From Clostridia bacterium (GTDB lineage Bacteria > Bacillota > Clostridia > Peptostreptococcales > Anaerovoracaceae), in the NCBI GenBank assembly GCA_910575405.1, contig CAJTER010000002.1, forward strand, positions 62,001-126,000: 64,000 nt of DNA, written 5' to 3'. The translations under genes and the position numbers were made by a program. The notes under the pieces are model-generated. The model did not search any database. It had not been told where the DNA came from and saw nothing but the letters and a program-made list of their open reading frames with translations. Shown in pieces: positions 36,319 through 45,609 of the stretch; position 1 is the first letter of the stretch; each line of letters starts with the position of its first letter.

Positions 36319-37602
36319 ATGATTGCATCAGGAAAGCTCAAGGAAAACCTGAAAGCAGGAGTGTACGATGATCGCCTTAAAGAACTATATGTAAGTGATG
36401 ATGTGAGGAAGCACGTAGGCCGTCTGACGGCTCTGGCCGAGCGGTACGAAGCCTGCTTTGGAGAAGGTCAGGTAGCCTTATTCAGCGCGCCGGGGCGTAC
36501 AGAGCTGGGAGGGAACCATACGGATCACCAGCACGGCTGCGTGCTGACGGCAAGCGTCAATGTGGACATGGCTGCATGCGCCGCTCCAAATAGTACGAAC
36601 CAGATCCGCATCTATTCGGAAGGGTTTGCGGATGAGACCATTGCGGCAGATGATTTGATTCCCAAAATGGAAGAGGTGAATCAAACGTCAGCGCTGATCC
36701 GAGGCATTGCTGCTGCAGTTCAGAAGCGGGGCTACCGGATCGGCGGCTTTAACGCTGTCATCACATCCGATGTACCCGGCGGATCGGGGCTGTCCTCCTC
36801 AGCCGCATACGAAACACTCATCGGGCAGATTTTTAACCATCTGTTCTGCCAGGATGAGCTTAACCCTGTAGAAATTGCCAAAATCGGCCAATATGCAGAA
36901 AATGTCTATTTTGGAAAGCCCTGCGGACTGATGGATCAGATTGCAACTTCTGTAGGCAGCATCGTAGCAGTGGATTTCGCAGATCCAAAAGAGCCGATTG
37001 TGGAAGAAATTTCATTTTCCTTTGCAGAGTGCGGACATTGTCTCTGCATCATAGACGTAGGAGCCGATCACGCGGATCTGACCTGTGAATATGCGGCGGT
37101 TCCGGAAGAAATGACGGCAGCGGCGAGACTTCTGGGAAAAGAGGTTCTGCGGGATGTGCCGGAAGATGTGTTTTTTCAACATATTCCTCAGCTGCGAAAA
37201 GAGCTGGGCGATAGGGCTGTGCTGCGGGGGGCGCATTTTTATGCAGACAGCAGGCGCGCGCAGCTTCAGGCAGATGCTTTGAAAAAAGGAGACTTTGATA
37301 CATTTTGCAGAATTTCCAGAGAATCGGGACGCTCCTCTTTTGAATACCTGCAGAATGTTTATCCCAGCGGAACGCCTCAAAGCCAGGGAATGTCCGTTGC
37401 CCTGATGCTGGCAGAATGGATCTTGGGTAAAAAAGGAGCCTTCCGCGTCCATGGAGGAGGTTTTGCAGGAACGATCCAGGCCTTTGTGCCGCAGGACAGG
37501 ATTGGGGAATTCTCTTCGAAAATGGAAGCTGTATTGGGAGCGGGGAGCTGCCATGTGTTGAAGATTCGTCCGGCAGGTGGTATTGTGCTGATTAAAGAAT
37601 AA
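36319..37602 (+). CDS. galK: Galactokinase
   Basis: A 427-residue GHMP-family galactokinase, first enzyme of the Leloir pathway (galactose to galactose 1-phosphate). It has the galactokinase signature in SAPGRTELGGNHTDHQHG, the ATP-binding GGSGLSSSAAYE and the C-terminal FRVHGGGFAGTIQAF. It is about 35 residues longer at the N-terminus than typical GalK; the start at 36319 is preceded by AGAGGAGG, so this extension is likely real. It is the first of galK-galE-galT and receives galactose made by the GH36 enzyme. Confidence 0.95.
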   Translation: MIASGKLKENLKAGVYDDRLKELYVSDDVRKHVGRLTALAERYEACFGEGQVALFSAPGRTELGGNHTDHQHGCVLTASVNVDMAACAAPNSTNQIRIYSEGFADETIAADDLIPKMEEVNQTSALIRGIAAAVQKRGYRIGGFNAVITSDVPGGSGLSSSAAYETLIGQIFNHLFCQDELNPVEIAKIGQYAENVYFGKPCGLMDQIATSVGSIVAVDFADPKEPIVEEISFSFAECGHCLCIIDVGADHADLTCEYAAVPEEMTAAARLLGKEVLRDVPEDVFFQHIPQLRKELGDRAVLRGAHFYADSRRAQLQADALKKGDFDTFCRISRESGRSSFEYLQNVYPSGTPQSQGMSVALMLAEWILGKKGAFRVHGGGFAGTIQAFVPQDRIGEFSSKMEAVLGAGSCHVLKIRPAGGIVLIKE

Positions 37603-37677
37603 GCCCCCGCGAGGAGGGGCAGGAAGAGAAACGGTAAAATTAAGTCATAATAAAAAGCAGAAAGAAGGAGTGAAAAA

Positions 37678-38673
37678 ATGGCGATTCTTGTATTAGGCGG
37701 CGCCGGTTATATCGGCTCCCACACAGTATACGAATTAATAGACGCAGGCAGAGAAGTGGTGATAGCCGATAATCTGGAGACAGGCTATCGGGAAGCAGTG
37801 CATCCTGCCGCGGCATTTTATGAAGGTGATATCCGGGATCGGGCATTTATAGATTCTGTATTTGAAAAGGAATCAATTGACGGTGTCATTCACTTTGCGG
37901 CCAATTCACTGGTAGGCGAATCCATGACAAATCCCCTGAAATACTATGATAACAACCTGTGCGGCACTAAGGTTCTGCTGGAATCCATGGTTGCCCACCA
38001 CATTGATAAAATCGTCTTTTCCTCTACAGCCGCAACCTACGGTGAGCCGGAGCGGGTGCCGATTTTGGAAACGGATCATACGGATCCTACCAATTGCTAT
38101 GGCGAAACGAAGCTGAGCATGGAAAAGATGTTCAAATGGACCAGCCAGGCTCACGGTCTCCGGTTCGTATCCCTGCGCTATTTCAATGCCTGCGGCGCTC
38201 ATGTGTCCGGTAAAATCGGCGAAGCCCACAATCCGGAGACCCATCTTATTCCGCTGATTCTTCAGGTGCCGAATGGCCAGAGGGAATATATCTCTATTTT
38301 CGGTGATGACTACGACACAAAGGATGGTACTTGTATTCGCGATTATATCCATGTGACGGATCTGGCGCAGGCTCATATCCTGGCTATGGACTATCTGCTT
38401 GAGGGCGGAGAAAACAATATTTTTAACCTTGGAAATGGTGTCGGCTTTACAGTAAAGCAAGTGATCGATGCTGCCCGGGCAGTGACCGGCCATTCGATAC
38501 CGGAAAAGATGGCTCCGCGGCGGGCAGGCGATCCGGCCCAGCTGATTGCCTCCAGTGACAAGGCAAAGAATATTCTGGGCTGGAAACCTGTGCACGCGGA
38601 TCTGAAGCATATTATCGAAACAGCGTGGAACTGGCACAAAAATCATCCACAGGGATTCACAGAGGAGAGATAA
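37678..38673 (+). CDS. galE: UDP-glucose 4-epimerase
   Basis: A 331-residue short-chain dehydrogenase-type epimerase that interconverts UDP-glucose and UDP-galactose. The NAD-binding GGAGYIGSH is at residues 7-15, the catalytic serine is in FSSTAATYG and the YxxxK pair in CYGETKLSME. The RDYIHVTDLAQAH segment is also typical. The ATG follows AAGGAG. The gene ends six bases before galT. Confidence 0.96.
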   Translation: MAILVLGGAGYIGSHTVYELIDAGREVVIADNLETGYREAVHPAAAFYEGDIRDRAFIDSVFEKESIDGVIHFAANSLVGESMTNPLKYYDNNLCGTKVLLESMVAHHIDKIVFSSTAATYGEPERVPILETDHTDPTNCYGETKLSMEKMFKWTSQAHGLRFVSLRYFNACGAHVSGKIGEAHNPETHLIPLILQVPNGQREYISIFGDDYDTKDGTCIRDYIHVTDLAQAHILAMDYLLEGGENNIFNLGNGVGFTVKQVIDAARAVTGHSIPEKMAPRRAGDPAQLIASSDKAKNILGWKPVHADLKHIIETAWNWHKNHPQGFTEER

Positions 38674-38678
38674 CGGTT

Positions 38679-40178
38679 ATGGTAAATCAATGGATCAAAA
38701 GACTGATACAGTACGGCATTTCCGCCGGACTCATCGAAGAATGTGAAACGGTCTGGGCAATTAACCAGATACTGGAGATCCTGCAGCTGGATGAGTATGA
38801 AGAGCCGCAAGAGGTGCTTCCTGCATGTGAGCTTCCGGAGGTACTAGACGGCCTCTGCAAGGCGGCGCTTGAGACAGGCGCGCTTGCGCATGACAGCGTC
38901 GTATACCATGATCTGTTTGATACCAGACTCATGGGAGTTCTGACTCCGCGGCCGGGCCAGGTTCAGGCCAGCTTCAGAAAACGATATCAGGAGTCTCCGA
39001 AGACTGCAACCGACTGGTTTTACCGCTTCTCACAGGACACTAATTATATCCGGCGCGACCGTATTGCAAAGGACATGAAATGGATTGCCCCTACAGAATA
39101 CGGGGATCTGGATATTACCATCAATTTGTCCAAGCCGGAAAAGGATCCCAGGGCCATTGCGGAAGCAAAAAAAATGCCCCAGTCGGCCTATCCCAAATGT
39201 ATGCTCTGCAGAGAGAATGAAGGTTATGGAGGAAGAGTAAGTCACCCGGCGCGGCAAAATCACCGGATTGTACCAGTTACCATAAACAAAAGCGACTGGT
39301 ATCTGCAGTATTCGCCATATGTATATTACAATGAGCACTGCATTGTATTTAATTCTTTACATACACCGATGAAAATCGAACCAGCGGCCTTTCGCAAAAT
39401 GCTGGATTTTGTAAAACAGTTTCCCCACTATTTTGTGGGATCCAATGCGGATCTTCCCATTGTAGGCGGCTCCATCCTTTCTCACGATCACTTCCAGGGA
39501 GGCTGTTATACCTTTGCCATGGAACGGGCACAGGTGGAAACGGAGCTTGTTTTTGCAGGATTTGATACAGTAGAAGCAGGGATTGTAAAATGGCCCATGT
39601 CCGTCATTCGCCTGAAAAGTAAAGACGATGAAGCGCTGACAGCTCTGGCCTCAAAAGTCCTGGCTGCATGGCGCGGCTACACGGACGAAGATGCCTTTAT
39701 CTATGCTGAGACGGGCGGTGAGCCTCATAATACCATTACGCCTATTGCCCGTATGCGAGATGGGAAATTTGAGCTGGATCTGGTGCTGCGCAATAATATT
39801 ACGACAGAAGAGCATCCTCTGGGAGTTTATCATCCCCATGCAGATCTTCACCATATTAAGAAAGAAAACATCGGTCTTATCGAAGTCATGGGTCTGGCCG
39901 TCCTGCCGGCACGTCTCAGAGAAGAGCTGGCAGCCCTGGCGGATGCGCTGGTAAAGGATGCAGATTTGATGAAGGATTCGAAAACGGAAAAGCATGAACC
40001 GTGGGCAAAAGAGCTGAAAAGGAATTATACCTTTACAGCAGAAAATGCTATGGATATTCTAAAAAAGGAAGTCGGTATCGTATTTGCGAAAGTGCTGGAG
40101 CACGCCGGTGTTTATAAAAGGGATGAAAGAGGAAAAGCACAGTTTTTGAGATTTATTGAAACAGTCAATAAAGGATAG
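38679..40178 (+). CDS. galT: UDP-glucose-hexose-1-phosphate uridylyltransferase, type 2
   Basis: A 499-residue GalT of the type 2 family found in Bacillota, which transfers UMP between UDP-glucose and galactose 1-phosphate. Family features include ARQNHRIVPVTINKSDWYLQ, the HDHFQGG active-site motif (ILSHDHFQGGCYTFAMERA) and GEPHNTITPIARMRDG. The start is the ATG at 38679 behind AGAGGAGAG; the frame extends upstream into galE. It is the last gene of the operon. Confidence 0.95.
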   Translation: MVNQWIKRLIQYGISAGLIEECETVWAINQILEILQLDEYEEPQEVLPACELPEVLDGLCKAALETGALAHDSVVYHDLFDTRLMGVLTPRPGQVQASFRKRYQESPKTATDWFYRFSQDTNYIRRDRIAKDMKWIAPTEYGDLDITINLSKPEKDPRAIAEAKKMPQSAYPKCMLCRENEGYGGRVSHPARQNHRIVPVTINKSDWYLQYSPYVYYNEHCIVFNSLHTPMKIEPAAFRKMLDFVKQFPHYFVGSNADLPIVGGSILSHDHFQGGCYTFAMERAQVETELVFAGFDTVEAGIVKWPMSVIRLKSKDDEALTALASKVLAAWRGYTDEDAFIYAETGGEPHNTITPIARMRDGKFELDLVLRNNITTEEHPLGVYHPHADLHHIKKENIGLIEVMGLAVLPARLREELAALADALVKDADLMKDSKTEKHEPWAKELKRNYTFTAENAMDILKKEVGIVFAKVLEHAGVYKRDERGKAQFLRFIETVNKG

Positions 40179-40252
40179 TGTACTGACTGCCTGATAATTG
40201 GGGCGCCTGACACTGAGCCTTTGTACGATGTTTCTATATTCAAAAGAGATGA

Positions 40253-40352
40253 TAGCTAAAAATGGCTACACATATAGCCTATTTTGGCTAAAATGAAAAC
40301 TGCATTTTCTGCGCTTTCTCTTCTTTTTTGAGTGATTAGTCAATTTTGGCTA
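40253..40352 (+). promoter_or_regulatory. Candidate sigma-54 activator-binding sites (UAS array)
   Basis: Three 16-base palindrome-like sites lie 130 to 230 bases before the sigma-54 promoter: TAGCTAAAAATGGCTA (40253-40268), TAGCCTATTTTGGCTA (40275-40290, perfect 5-base arms) and TAGTCAATTTTGGCTA (40337-40352). An additional GGCTAAAAATGGCT half-site repeat overlaps the third. The distance is typical for enhancer sites of sigma-54 activators. The 382-base gap 40179-40560 otherwise holds a terminator and the promoter. Confidence 0.75.
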
Positions 40353-40421
40353 AAAATGGCTGACCAAACGAAAAACGTTCGACTGGAAGCGAAAAAATAT
40401 AGTTCCTATAAAATCTGCAGA

Positions 40422-40456
40422 AACCTTCTATTTTCAACGAGATAGAAGGTTTTTTG
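40422..40456 (+). terminator. Intrinsic terminator upstream of bcd
   Basis: AACCTTCTAT pairs with ATAGAAGGTT around a ten-base loop and is followed by a T-run. It lies between the activator sites and the sigma-54 promoter and would stop transcription coming from galT. Confidence 0.8.
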
Positions 40457-40482
40457 CGTGTTTTGAAAGAAATAAAAGCATA

Positions 40483-40498
40483 TGGCATGGGAATTGCA
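40483..40498 (+). promoter_or_regulatory. Sigma-54 promoter of the bcd-etf-4hbD-gabT operon
   Basis: TGGCATGGGAATTGCA matches the -24/-12 consensus with GG (40484-40485) and GC (40496-40497) separated by ten bases. It is 62 bases before the bcd start codon. Confidence 0.88.
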
Positions 40499-40560
40499 TT
40501 GTATAAAGGCAACGCATCAAAGTACTAAAAAATTCACCATGAAAGAAAGGAAATACGAGA

Positions 40561-41700
40561 ATGGAATTCAGTTATTCAAGAGAACAGCAGATGGTGAAAG
40601 CCATGCTGAAAAAATTCGCGGAAACCGAGATCGCCCCTATTTCTGAGGAGATCGATGCGGAAGCGAAATATCCTTATGAGACCATTGCTCACCTGGGCAA
40701 CCTGGGTGTTATGGGCATGCCTTTTCCGAAGGAATACGGAGGAGCAGGATCCGATTACCTGACGTATATTATGGCCGTAGAGGAGCTTTCCAAAGTGGAT
40801 GCTTCCCACGGCGTTATCGTCCAGACCCACAACGCACTGTGCTGCTGGCCTATTTTTACCTATGGAACGGAAGAACAGAAGCAAAAGTACCTGCCAAAGC
40901 TTTTATCCGGGGAGCATCTGGGAGCATTCGGCCTGACCGAGCCTAACGCGGGTACGGACGCTGCCATGCAGCAGACTACGGCAAAAGATATGGGGGATCA
41001 CTGGCTGCTGAACGGTTCTAAGATCTTCATCTCAGGCGGCGGCATTGCTGATGTGTACGTGGTTATGGCTATGACCGACAAGAGCAAAGGAAACAAGGGC
41101 ATCAGTTCCTTTATCGTAGAAAAGGGAATGCCGGGATTTTCCAGAGGCAAGAAGGAAAACAAGATGGGAATCCGGGGCAGTATCGCCGCAGAGCTGGTCT
41201 TTGAGGACTGCGCAGTACCGAAAGAAAATCTGCTGGGAGGGCTGGGAAAGGGCTTTAAAGTAGCCATGTCCTCGCTGGATGTGGGAAGACTGGGAATTGC
41301 GGCTCAGGCTCTGGGTATTGCTCAGGGCGCCTTTGATCAGACGGTAGAATATATGAAACAGAGAAGGCAGTTTGGCCGAAGCCTCGATAAATTCCAGGCC
41401 CTGGCTTTTGAAATGGCCAATATGAAGACCCGAATTGACGGAAGCCGCTTCCTGCTCTATAACGCGGCCAATTGCAGGGATCGGGGACTTTCCAGCACAG
41501 TAGAAGCCGCTCAGGCAAAGCTTTCCTGCTCGGAAACCGCATCCTATGTAGTCGATAAAGCAGTGCAGTTCCACGGCGGCTACGGCTATATCAAGGACTA
41601 TCCAGTGGAGCGGATGTACCGGGATCAGAAAATTACGGAAATTTACGAAGGAACATCGGAAGTAATGAAGATGGTCATTTCAGGAAGTATTTTCAAATAA
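40561..41700 (+). CDS. bcd: Butyryl-CoA (short-chain acyl-CoA) dehydrogenase
   Basis: A 379-residue flavoprotein of the acyl-CoA dehydrogenase family. FAD/substrate motifs are visible (FGLTEPNAGTDAAMQQTTAK, QFGRSLDKFQALAFEMANMK), and the catalytic base glutamate lies in ITEIYEGTSEVM. With etfB-etfA directly downstream it most likely forms a Bcd-EtfAB complex that reduces crotonyl-CoA to butyryl-CoA, in Clostridia often with electron bifurcation to ferredoxin. It is the first gene of an operon behind a sigma-54 promoter. The precise acyl chain specificity is inferred. RBS AAAGGAAA precedes the ATG. Confidence 0.93.
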   Translation: MEFSYSREQQMVKAMLKKFAETEIAPISEEIDAEAKYPYETIAHLGNLGVMGMPFPKEYGGAGSDYLTYIMAVEELSKVDASHGVIVQTHNALCCWPIFTYGTEEQKQKYLPKLLSGEHLGAFGLTEPNAGTDAAMQQTTAKDMGDHWLLNGSKIFISGGGIADVYVVMAMTDKSKGNKGISSFIVEKGMPGFSRGKKENKMGIRGSIAAELVFEDCAVPKENLLGGLGKGFKVAMSSLDVGRLGIAAQALGIAQGAFDQTVEYMKQRRQFGRSLDKFQALAFEMANMKTRIDGSRFLLYNAANCRDRGLSSTVEAAQAKLSCSETASYVVDKAVQFHGGYGYIKDYPVERMYRDQKITEIYEGTSEVMKMVISGSIFK

Positions 41701-41718
41701 CAGGGAGGATGAAAACAG

Positions 41719-42507
41719 ATGAAAATTGCAGTATGTGTAAAACAAGTGCCGGATACCAATGAAATTCGCATCAACCCGGAGACGGGAACCCTGATCCGGG
41801 ATGGAGTGCCAAGTATATTAAATAATGACGATGCCAATGCCTTAGAACAGGCTCTGCAGGTGAAGGATGCTCAGCCAGATACAGAAGTAATCGTAGTAAC
41901 CATGGGGCCGCCCCAGGCAAAGGAAATGCTGCAGGAATGCCTGGCCATGGGAGCGGATGATGCCATCCTGCTGTCGGATCGGGCTCTGGGCGGCTCGGAT
42001 ACCTGGGCGACCTCCAACGCTCTGGCAGCAGGACTGAAAAAAGCAGGCCCCTTTGATTTGATCTTCGCAGGCCGTCAGGCCATTGACGGGGATACGGCTC
42101 AGGTAGGGCCTCAGATTGCGGAAAAGATGGGACTGGCTCAGGTTACTTATGTGAAAGCTTTTGAGCTTGATGGAGCCTTCGCTACTGTAAAACGGGCCTT
42201 GGAAGACGGATATGAAACCCTGAGAGTAAAGCTCCCCTGCGTTCTGACCGCTATTAAGGAGTTGAATACCCCGAGATATATGAGCGTGCCAGGGATTTTA
42301 AAAGCGGCAAAAGCGGATATCAAAGTGTGGAGCGCAGATGACATTGGAGTGGATAAGACTACAGTTGGGCTGAAAGCTTCGCCCACCAACGTATTCCGTT
42401 CCTTTACCCCAAGACCAAAGGGAAAGGGCGTGAGCGTAGAGGGGGATACACCTAAAGAACAGGCAGCAAATCTCCTGGCCGATTTAAGAGCGAAACACAT
42501 CATATAG
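41719..42507 (+). CDS. etfB: Electron transfer flavoprotein beta subunit
   Basis: A 262-residue EtfB with the family segments MKIAVCVKQVPDTNEIRINP and FAGRQAIDGDTAQVGPQIAE. The latter binds the beta-subunit nucleotide; the DGDTAQVGP form is that of Etfs that carry FAD rather than AMP in this subunit and that bifurcate electrons, as known for clostridial Bcd-Etf complexes. Bifurcation here is therefore likely but not proven. It lies 18 bases after bcd with GGGAGG before the start. Confidence 0.94.
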   Translation: MKIAVCVKQVPDTNEIRINPETGTLIRDGVPSILNNDDANALEQALQVKDAQPDTEVIVVTMGPPQAKEMLQECLAMGADDAILLSDRALGGSDTWATSNALAAGLKKAGPFDLIFAGRQAIDGDTAQVGPQIAEKMGLAQVTYVKAFELDGAFATVKRALEDGYETLRVKLPCVLTAIKELNTPRYMSVPGILKAAKADIKVWSADDIGVDKTTVGLKASPTNVFRSFTPRPKGKGVSVEGDTPKEQAANLLADLRAKHII

Positions 42508-42521
42508 GGAGGAAACACATT

Positions 42522-43604
42522 ATGGCGAATTTTGAAGAATACAAAAATATATGGGTCTATACAGAGCAGCGGGGCGGCAGGCTGATGCCAGTTGCACTAG
42601 AACTTTTGGGTGAAGGTTACCGCCTCTCCAGAGAGAGGGGAGAGGGAGCAAAGGTCTGCGCAGTGCTGGTGGGAAGTGAGATCGGCTATCTGGCAGAGGA
42701 GCTGTATGCTTACGGAGCGGATATGGTCTATCAGATGGATCACCCCCTTTTAAAAAACTACACCACGGATGGCTATACCAAGGTGATGACCGATGCCATT
42801 AAAGCATACAAACCGGAGATTGTCCTTTTTGGAGCTACTCATATCGGGCGGGATCTGGCGCCGAGAATCGCGGCCAGACTGGATACAGGTCTGACGGCAG
42901 ACTGCACCAGGCTGGACATCAATACCGGAAACTACATGAAGTACCTGACAGACTATACCACCGCCAGCAGCAGCGGCCTGGAGGCAAACGATGGAAACAA
43001 GGGACTGAAGCAGACGCGCCCTGCTTTTGGCGGCAACCTGATGGCTACCATCGTCACACCCAATACCCGGCCTCAGATGGCCACGGTACGGCCGGGAGTG
43101 ATGGAAAAAAGGGAGAGAGAAACAGGTGCCAGCGGCCAGCTGGTAAAAGTAAAGGTGGAGCTTTGCCAAAGCGATATTCAGGTGGAAGTGCTGGATGTGG
43201 TAAAAGAAGCAAAAGAGCTGGTATCCCTTACGGATGCGGACATTATCTGTTCCGGCGGGAGAGGCCTTGGAAACGCAGAAGGTTTTGAGCTGATCCGCCG
43301 GTTTGCGGACAAAGTCGGCGGCGTAGTGGGAGCATCCAGAGCAGCAGTAGATTCGGGCTGGATCGACCAGAGCCACCAGGTAGGGCAGACGGGAACCACC
43401 GTAAAGCCGAAGATCTATTTTGCCTGCGGGATTTCGGGAGCCATTCAGCACCTTGCGGGAATGCAGACCTCGGATATCATCGTAGCCATCAATAAAGACC
43501 CGGAAGCACCCATGATGCAGCTGGCCGATTATGCCATATGCGGAGATCTGAAAAAAGTGATACCGGAGCTTATACAGCAGTGGGACGAAGAGGAACAGCA
43601 GTGA
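42522..43604 (+). CDS. etfA: Electron transfer flavoprotein alpha subunit
   Basis: A 360-residue EtfA. The C-terminal FAD domain is clear: ADIICSGGRGLGNAEGFELI, VVGASRAAVDSGWIDQSHQV, GQTGTTVKPKIYFACGISGA and IVAINKDPEAPMMQLADYAI. The N-terminal domain contains the AARLDTGLTADCT segment. It forms the alpha-beta dimer with EtfB and passes electrons between NADH, Bcd and ferredoxin or the respiratory chain. It follows etfB by 14 bases with GGGAGG before its ATG. Confidence 0.95.
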   Translation: MANFEEYKNIWVYTEQRGGRLMPVALELLGEGYRLSRERGEGAKVCAVLVGSEIGYLAEELYAYGADMVYQMDHPLLKNYTTDGYTKVMTDAIKAYKPEIVLFGATHIGRDLAPRIAARLDTGLTADCTRLDINTGNYMKYLTDYTTASSSGLEANDGNKGLKQTRPAFGGNLMATIVTPNTRPQMATVRPGVMEKRERETGASGQLVKVKVELCQSDIQVEVLDVVKEAKELVSLTDADIICSGGRGLGNAEGFELIRRFADKVGGVVGASRAAVDSGWIDQSHQVGQTGTTVKPKIYFACGISGAIQHLAGMQTSDIIVAINKDPEAPMMQLADYAICGDLKKVIPELIQQWDEEEQQ

Positions 43605-43652
43605 TGAATGTATCAGCGGAAGATGAGACTTCTGGAAAGGATGTGATAAATA

Positions 43653-44426
43653 ATGAAAACGATTTTGTATGAAGAAACAGAATCCATAGGATTTCTGACT
43701 ATCAACAAGCCGGAGGTATTAAACGCCTTGGACGCGCAGGTGCTGGAGGAAATAGACTCCGTACTCGGCAAGATCGAACGTGCAGGCAGCATTCAGACGT
43801 TGATTCTGACAGGCGCGGGAAGAGCCTTTGCCGCAGGTGCGGACATCGGCGCCCAGAGCGTCCTTACTATGGAAGGCGGAAGAGCATGGGGAAAGCGGGG
43901 TTCTGCTATTTTCCGCAGGCTGGAGCTGCTGCCTGTGCCCACCATTGCGGCGGTCAACGGATTTGCCCTAGGCGGCGGATGCGAGCTTGCCATGGCCTGC
44001 GATATGATCCTTGCCAGCAGCAAGGCAAAATTCGGACAGCCGGAGGTGGGTCTTGGAATCACACCGGGATTTTCTGGGACCCAGAGGCTGCCCAGGCTGG
44101 TGGGCAAGGCAAAAGCTATGGAGCTGATTCTCACCGGGGAAATGATAAATGCTCAGGAAGCTTTGCGTATTGGTCTGGCAAACGAAGTTACGGAGCCGGA
44201 ACAGCTCATGGAGCGGGCAAAAGAGCTGGCGAAAAAGATTCAGAAAAATGGGCCGCTATCCGTCAAATATGCCAAGGCAGCGATTTCCCGAGGAATGCAA
44301 ATGGACATAGATTCTGCCATAGCAATGGAAAACGAACTCTTCGCTATGTGCTTTGCCACGGAAGATCAAAAAGAAGGAATGGAGGCTTTCCTACAAAAAA
44401 GAGAGCCGGTATTTAAAGGAAAGTAA
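43653..44426 (+). CDS. Enoyl-CoA hydratase (crotonase family)
   Basis: A 257-residue crotonase-fold enzyme. The oxyanion-hole segments (AFAAGADIGA and ALGGGCELAMACD) and both catalytic glutamates are present (GGGCELAMAC and FGQPEVGLGITPGFSGTQRL). It probably hydrates crotonyl-CoA reversibly to 3-hydroxybutyryl-CoA. In this operon it links the 4-carbon CoA pool to butyrate or acetyl-CoA formation. AAAGGATG precedes the ATG, with a 48-base gap after etfA. Confidence 0.92.
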   Translation: MKTILYEETESIGFLTINKPEVLNALDAQVLEEIDSVLGKIERAGSIQTLILTGAGRAFAAGADIGAQSVLTMEGGRAWGKRGSAIFRRLELLPVPTIAAVNGFALGGGCELAMACDMILASSKAKFGQPEVGLGITPGFSGTQRLPRLVGKAKAMELILTGEMINAQEALRIGLANEVTEPEQLMERAKELAKKIQKNGPLSVKYAKAAISRGMQMDIDSAIAMENELFAMCFATEDQKEGMEAFLQKREPVFKGK

Positions 44427-44437
44427 GGAGGAAGACG

Positions 44438-45565
44438 ATGAGAGAAATTTTAATCAAAGGCCAGCTTCACAAATTCGAGTCATTTGAGGAATTCGCAGAG
44501 GAATTTCAGCTGGGAAGCGAGGATCTGATTCTGACCAACGAGTTTATCTATCAGCCCTTTATGAAGGAGTTGAATCTGGACTGTCAGATCGTATTTCAGG
44601 AAAAATTCGGAGCAGGAGAGCCCTCCGAGGAAATGATTACGGAGATTTTCAAAGCCGTCAAACCCGAGTCTTTTAAGCGGCTCATCGCAGTGGGCGGCGG
44701 CGCTATCATGGATATCGGAAAGGTTCTTTCCCTCAAACGGACGGGAAGCGTCCATGATCTGTACTTCAAAAAAGCGGAAGTGGTTCAGGAAAAAGAGCTG
44801 ATTGCAATCCCCACCACCTGCGGAACCGGATCAGAAGTAACCAATATTTCTGTAGCTATTGTCCGGGATGACAACGGCAATACCACCAAACTGGGACTGG
44901 TATCTGATCTGCTGATTCCAAGCTCCGTATGTCTGATTCCACAAATGCTCAAAACACTGCCTTATGCTCCTTTTGCATCTTCTGCCATTGATGCGCTGAT
45001 CCATGCGGTAGAATCGTATCTGTCACCATCCAGAGCAACCATGACCTCGGAGCTTTACGGCGTGAAAGCTATGGAGCTGATCTTAGAGGGCTTTCGTAGA
45101 ATCCGGGATCAGGGCAGGGACGCCAGATTCGAATACTTTGATGAGTTCATCACCGCTTCCTGCTATGCGGGAATTGCCTTCCTGCAGGCTGGATGCGCTA
45201 CAGTTCACGCCATGTCCTTTCCTCTGGGCGGAACTTATCATGTTCCTCACGGGGAATCTAACTACGCACTCTTCGGCAAGGTTCTGGAAAAATACGATGC
45301 TATCAAACCAGAAGGCAAGATTATGGAGTTCAAGCAGACTATTGCGAGAATTCTAGGCGGCACGCCGGAACATGCCATCTTCAATCTGAAGGAACTGCTG
45401 GAAACCATTCTCCATTTAAAGCCCCTGAGAGAGTACGGCTTCAAAAAGGAAGATATCGATATCTTTACAGATTCGGTAATCGAAAATCAGCAGAGGCTGG
45501 TAGTCAATTCCTACGTTCCGCTGACAAAGGAGTTGATCAAAGAAATTTACCAGGAAACCATGTAG
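44438..45565 (+). CDS. 4hbD: 4-Hydroxybutyrate dehydrogenase (iron-containing alcohol dehydrogenase family)
   Basis: A 375-residue group III alcohol dehydrogenase that resembles Clostridium kluyveri 4-hydroxybutyrate dehydrogenase along its whole length by memory, for example DLILTNEFIYQPFMKELN, RLIAVGGGAIMDIGKVLSLK, IPTTCGTGSEVTNISVAIV, SAIDALIHAVESYLSPSRAT and GGTYHVPHGESNYALF. The NAD-binding GGGAIMD and the metal-ligand histidines (ALIHAVE, VHAMSFPLG, VPHGE) are present. It interconverts succinic semialdehyde and 4-hydroxybutyrate. Placed next to the GABA transaminase, it reduces the semialdehyde that enzyme makes. Start follows AAGGAGG. Confidence 0.9.
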   Translation: MREILIKGQLHKFESFEEFAEEFQLGSEDLILTNEFIYQPFMKELNLDCQIVFQEKFGAGEPSEEMITEIFKAVKPESFKRLIAVGGGAIMDIGKVLSLKRTGSVHDLYFKKAEVVQEKELIAIPTTCGTGSEVTNISVAIVRDDNGNTTKLGLVSDLLIPSSVCLIPQMLKTLPYAPFASSAIDALIHAVESYLSPSRATMTSELYGVKAMELILEGFRRIRDQGRDARFEYFDEFITASCYAGIAFLQAGCATVHAMSFPLGGTYHVPHGESNYALFGKVLEKYDAIKPEGKIMEFKQTIARILGGTPEHAIFNLKELLETILHLKPLREYGFKKEDIDIFTDSVIENQQRLVVNSYVPLTKELIKEIYQETM

Positions 45566-45609
45566 CTATTACAGATTAAAAAAATATCAAAGAAAATAGG
45601 AGGTTTATT

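Noticed and set aside
34773-36341. A 522-codon open frame on the minus strand across the GH13 gene
   Set aside because: It mirrors a well-supported GH13 gene, has no recognisable motif or ribosome site, and lies inside a tightly coupled operon on the plus strand.
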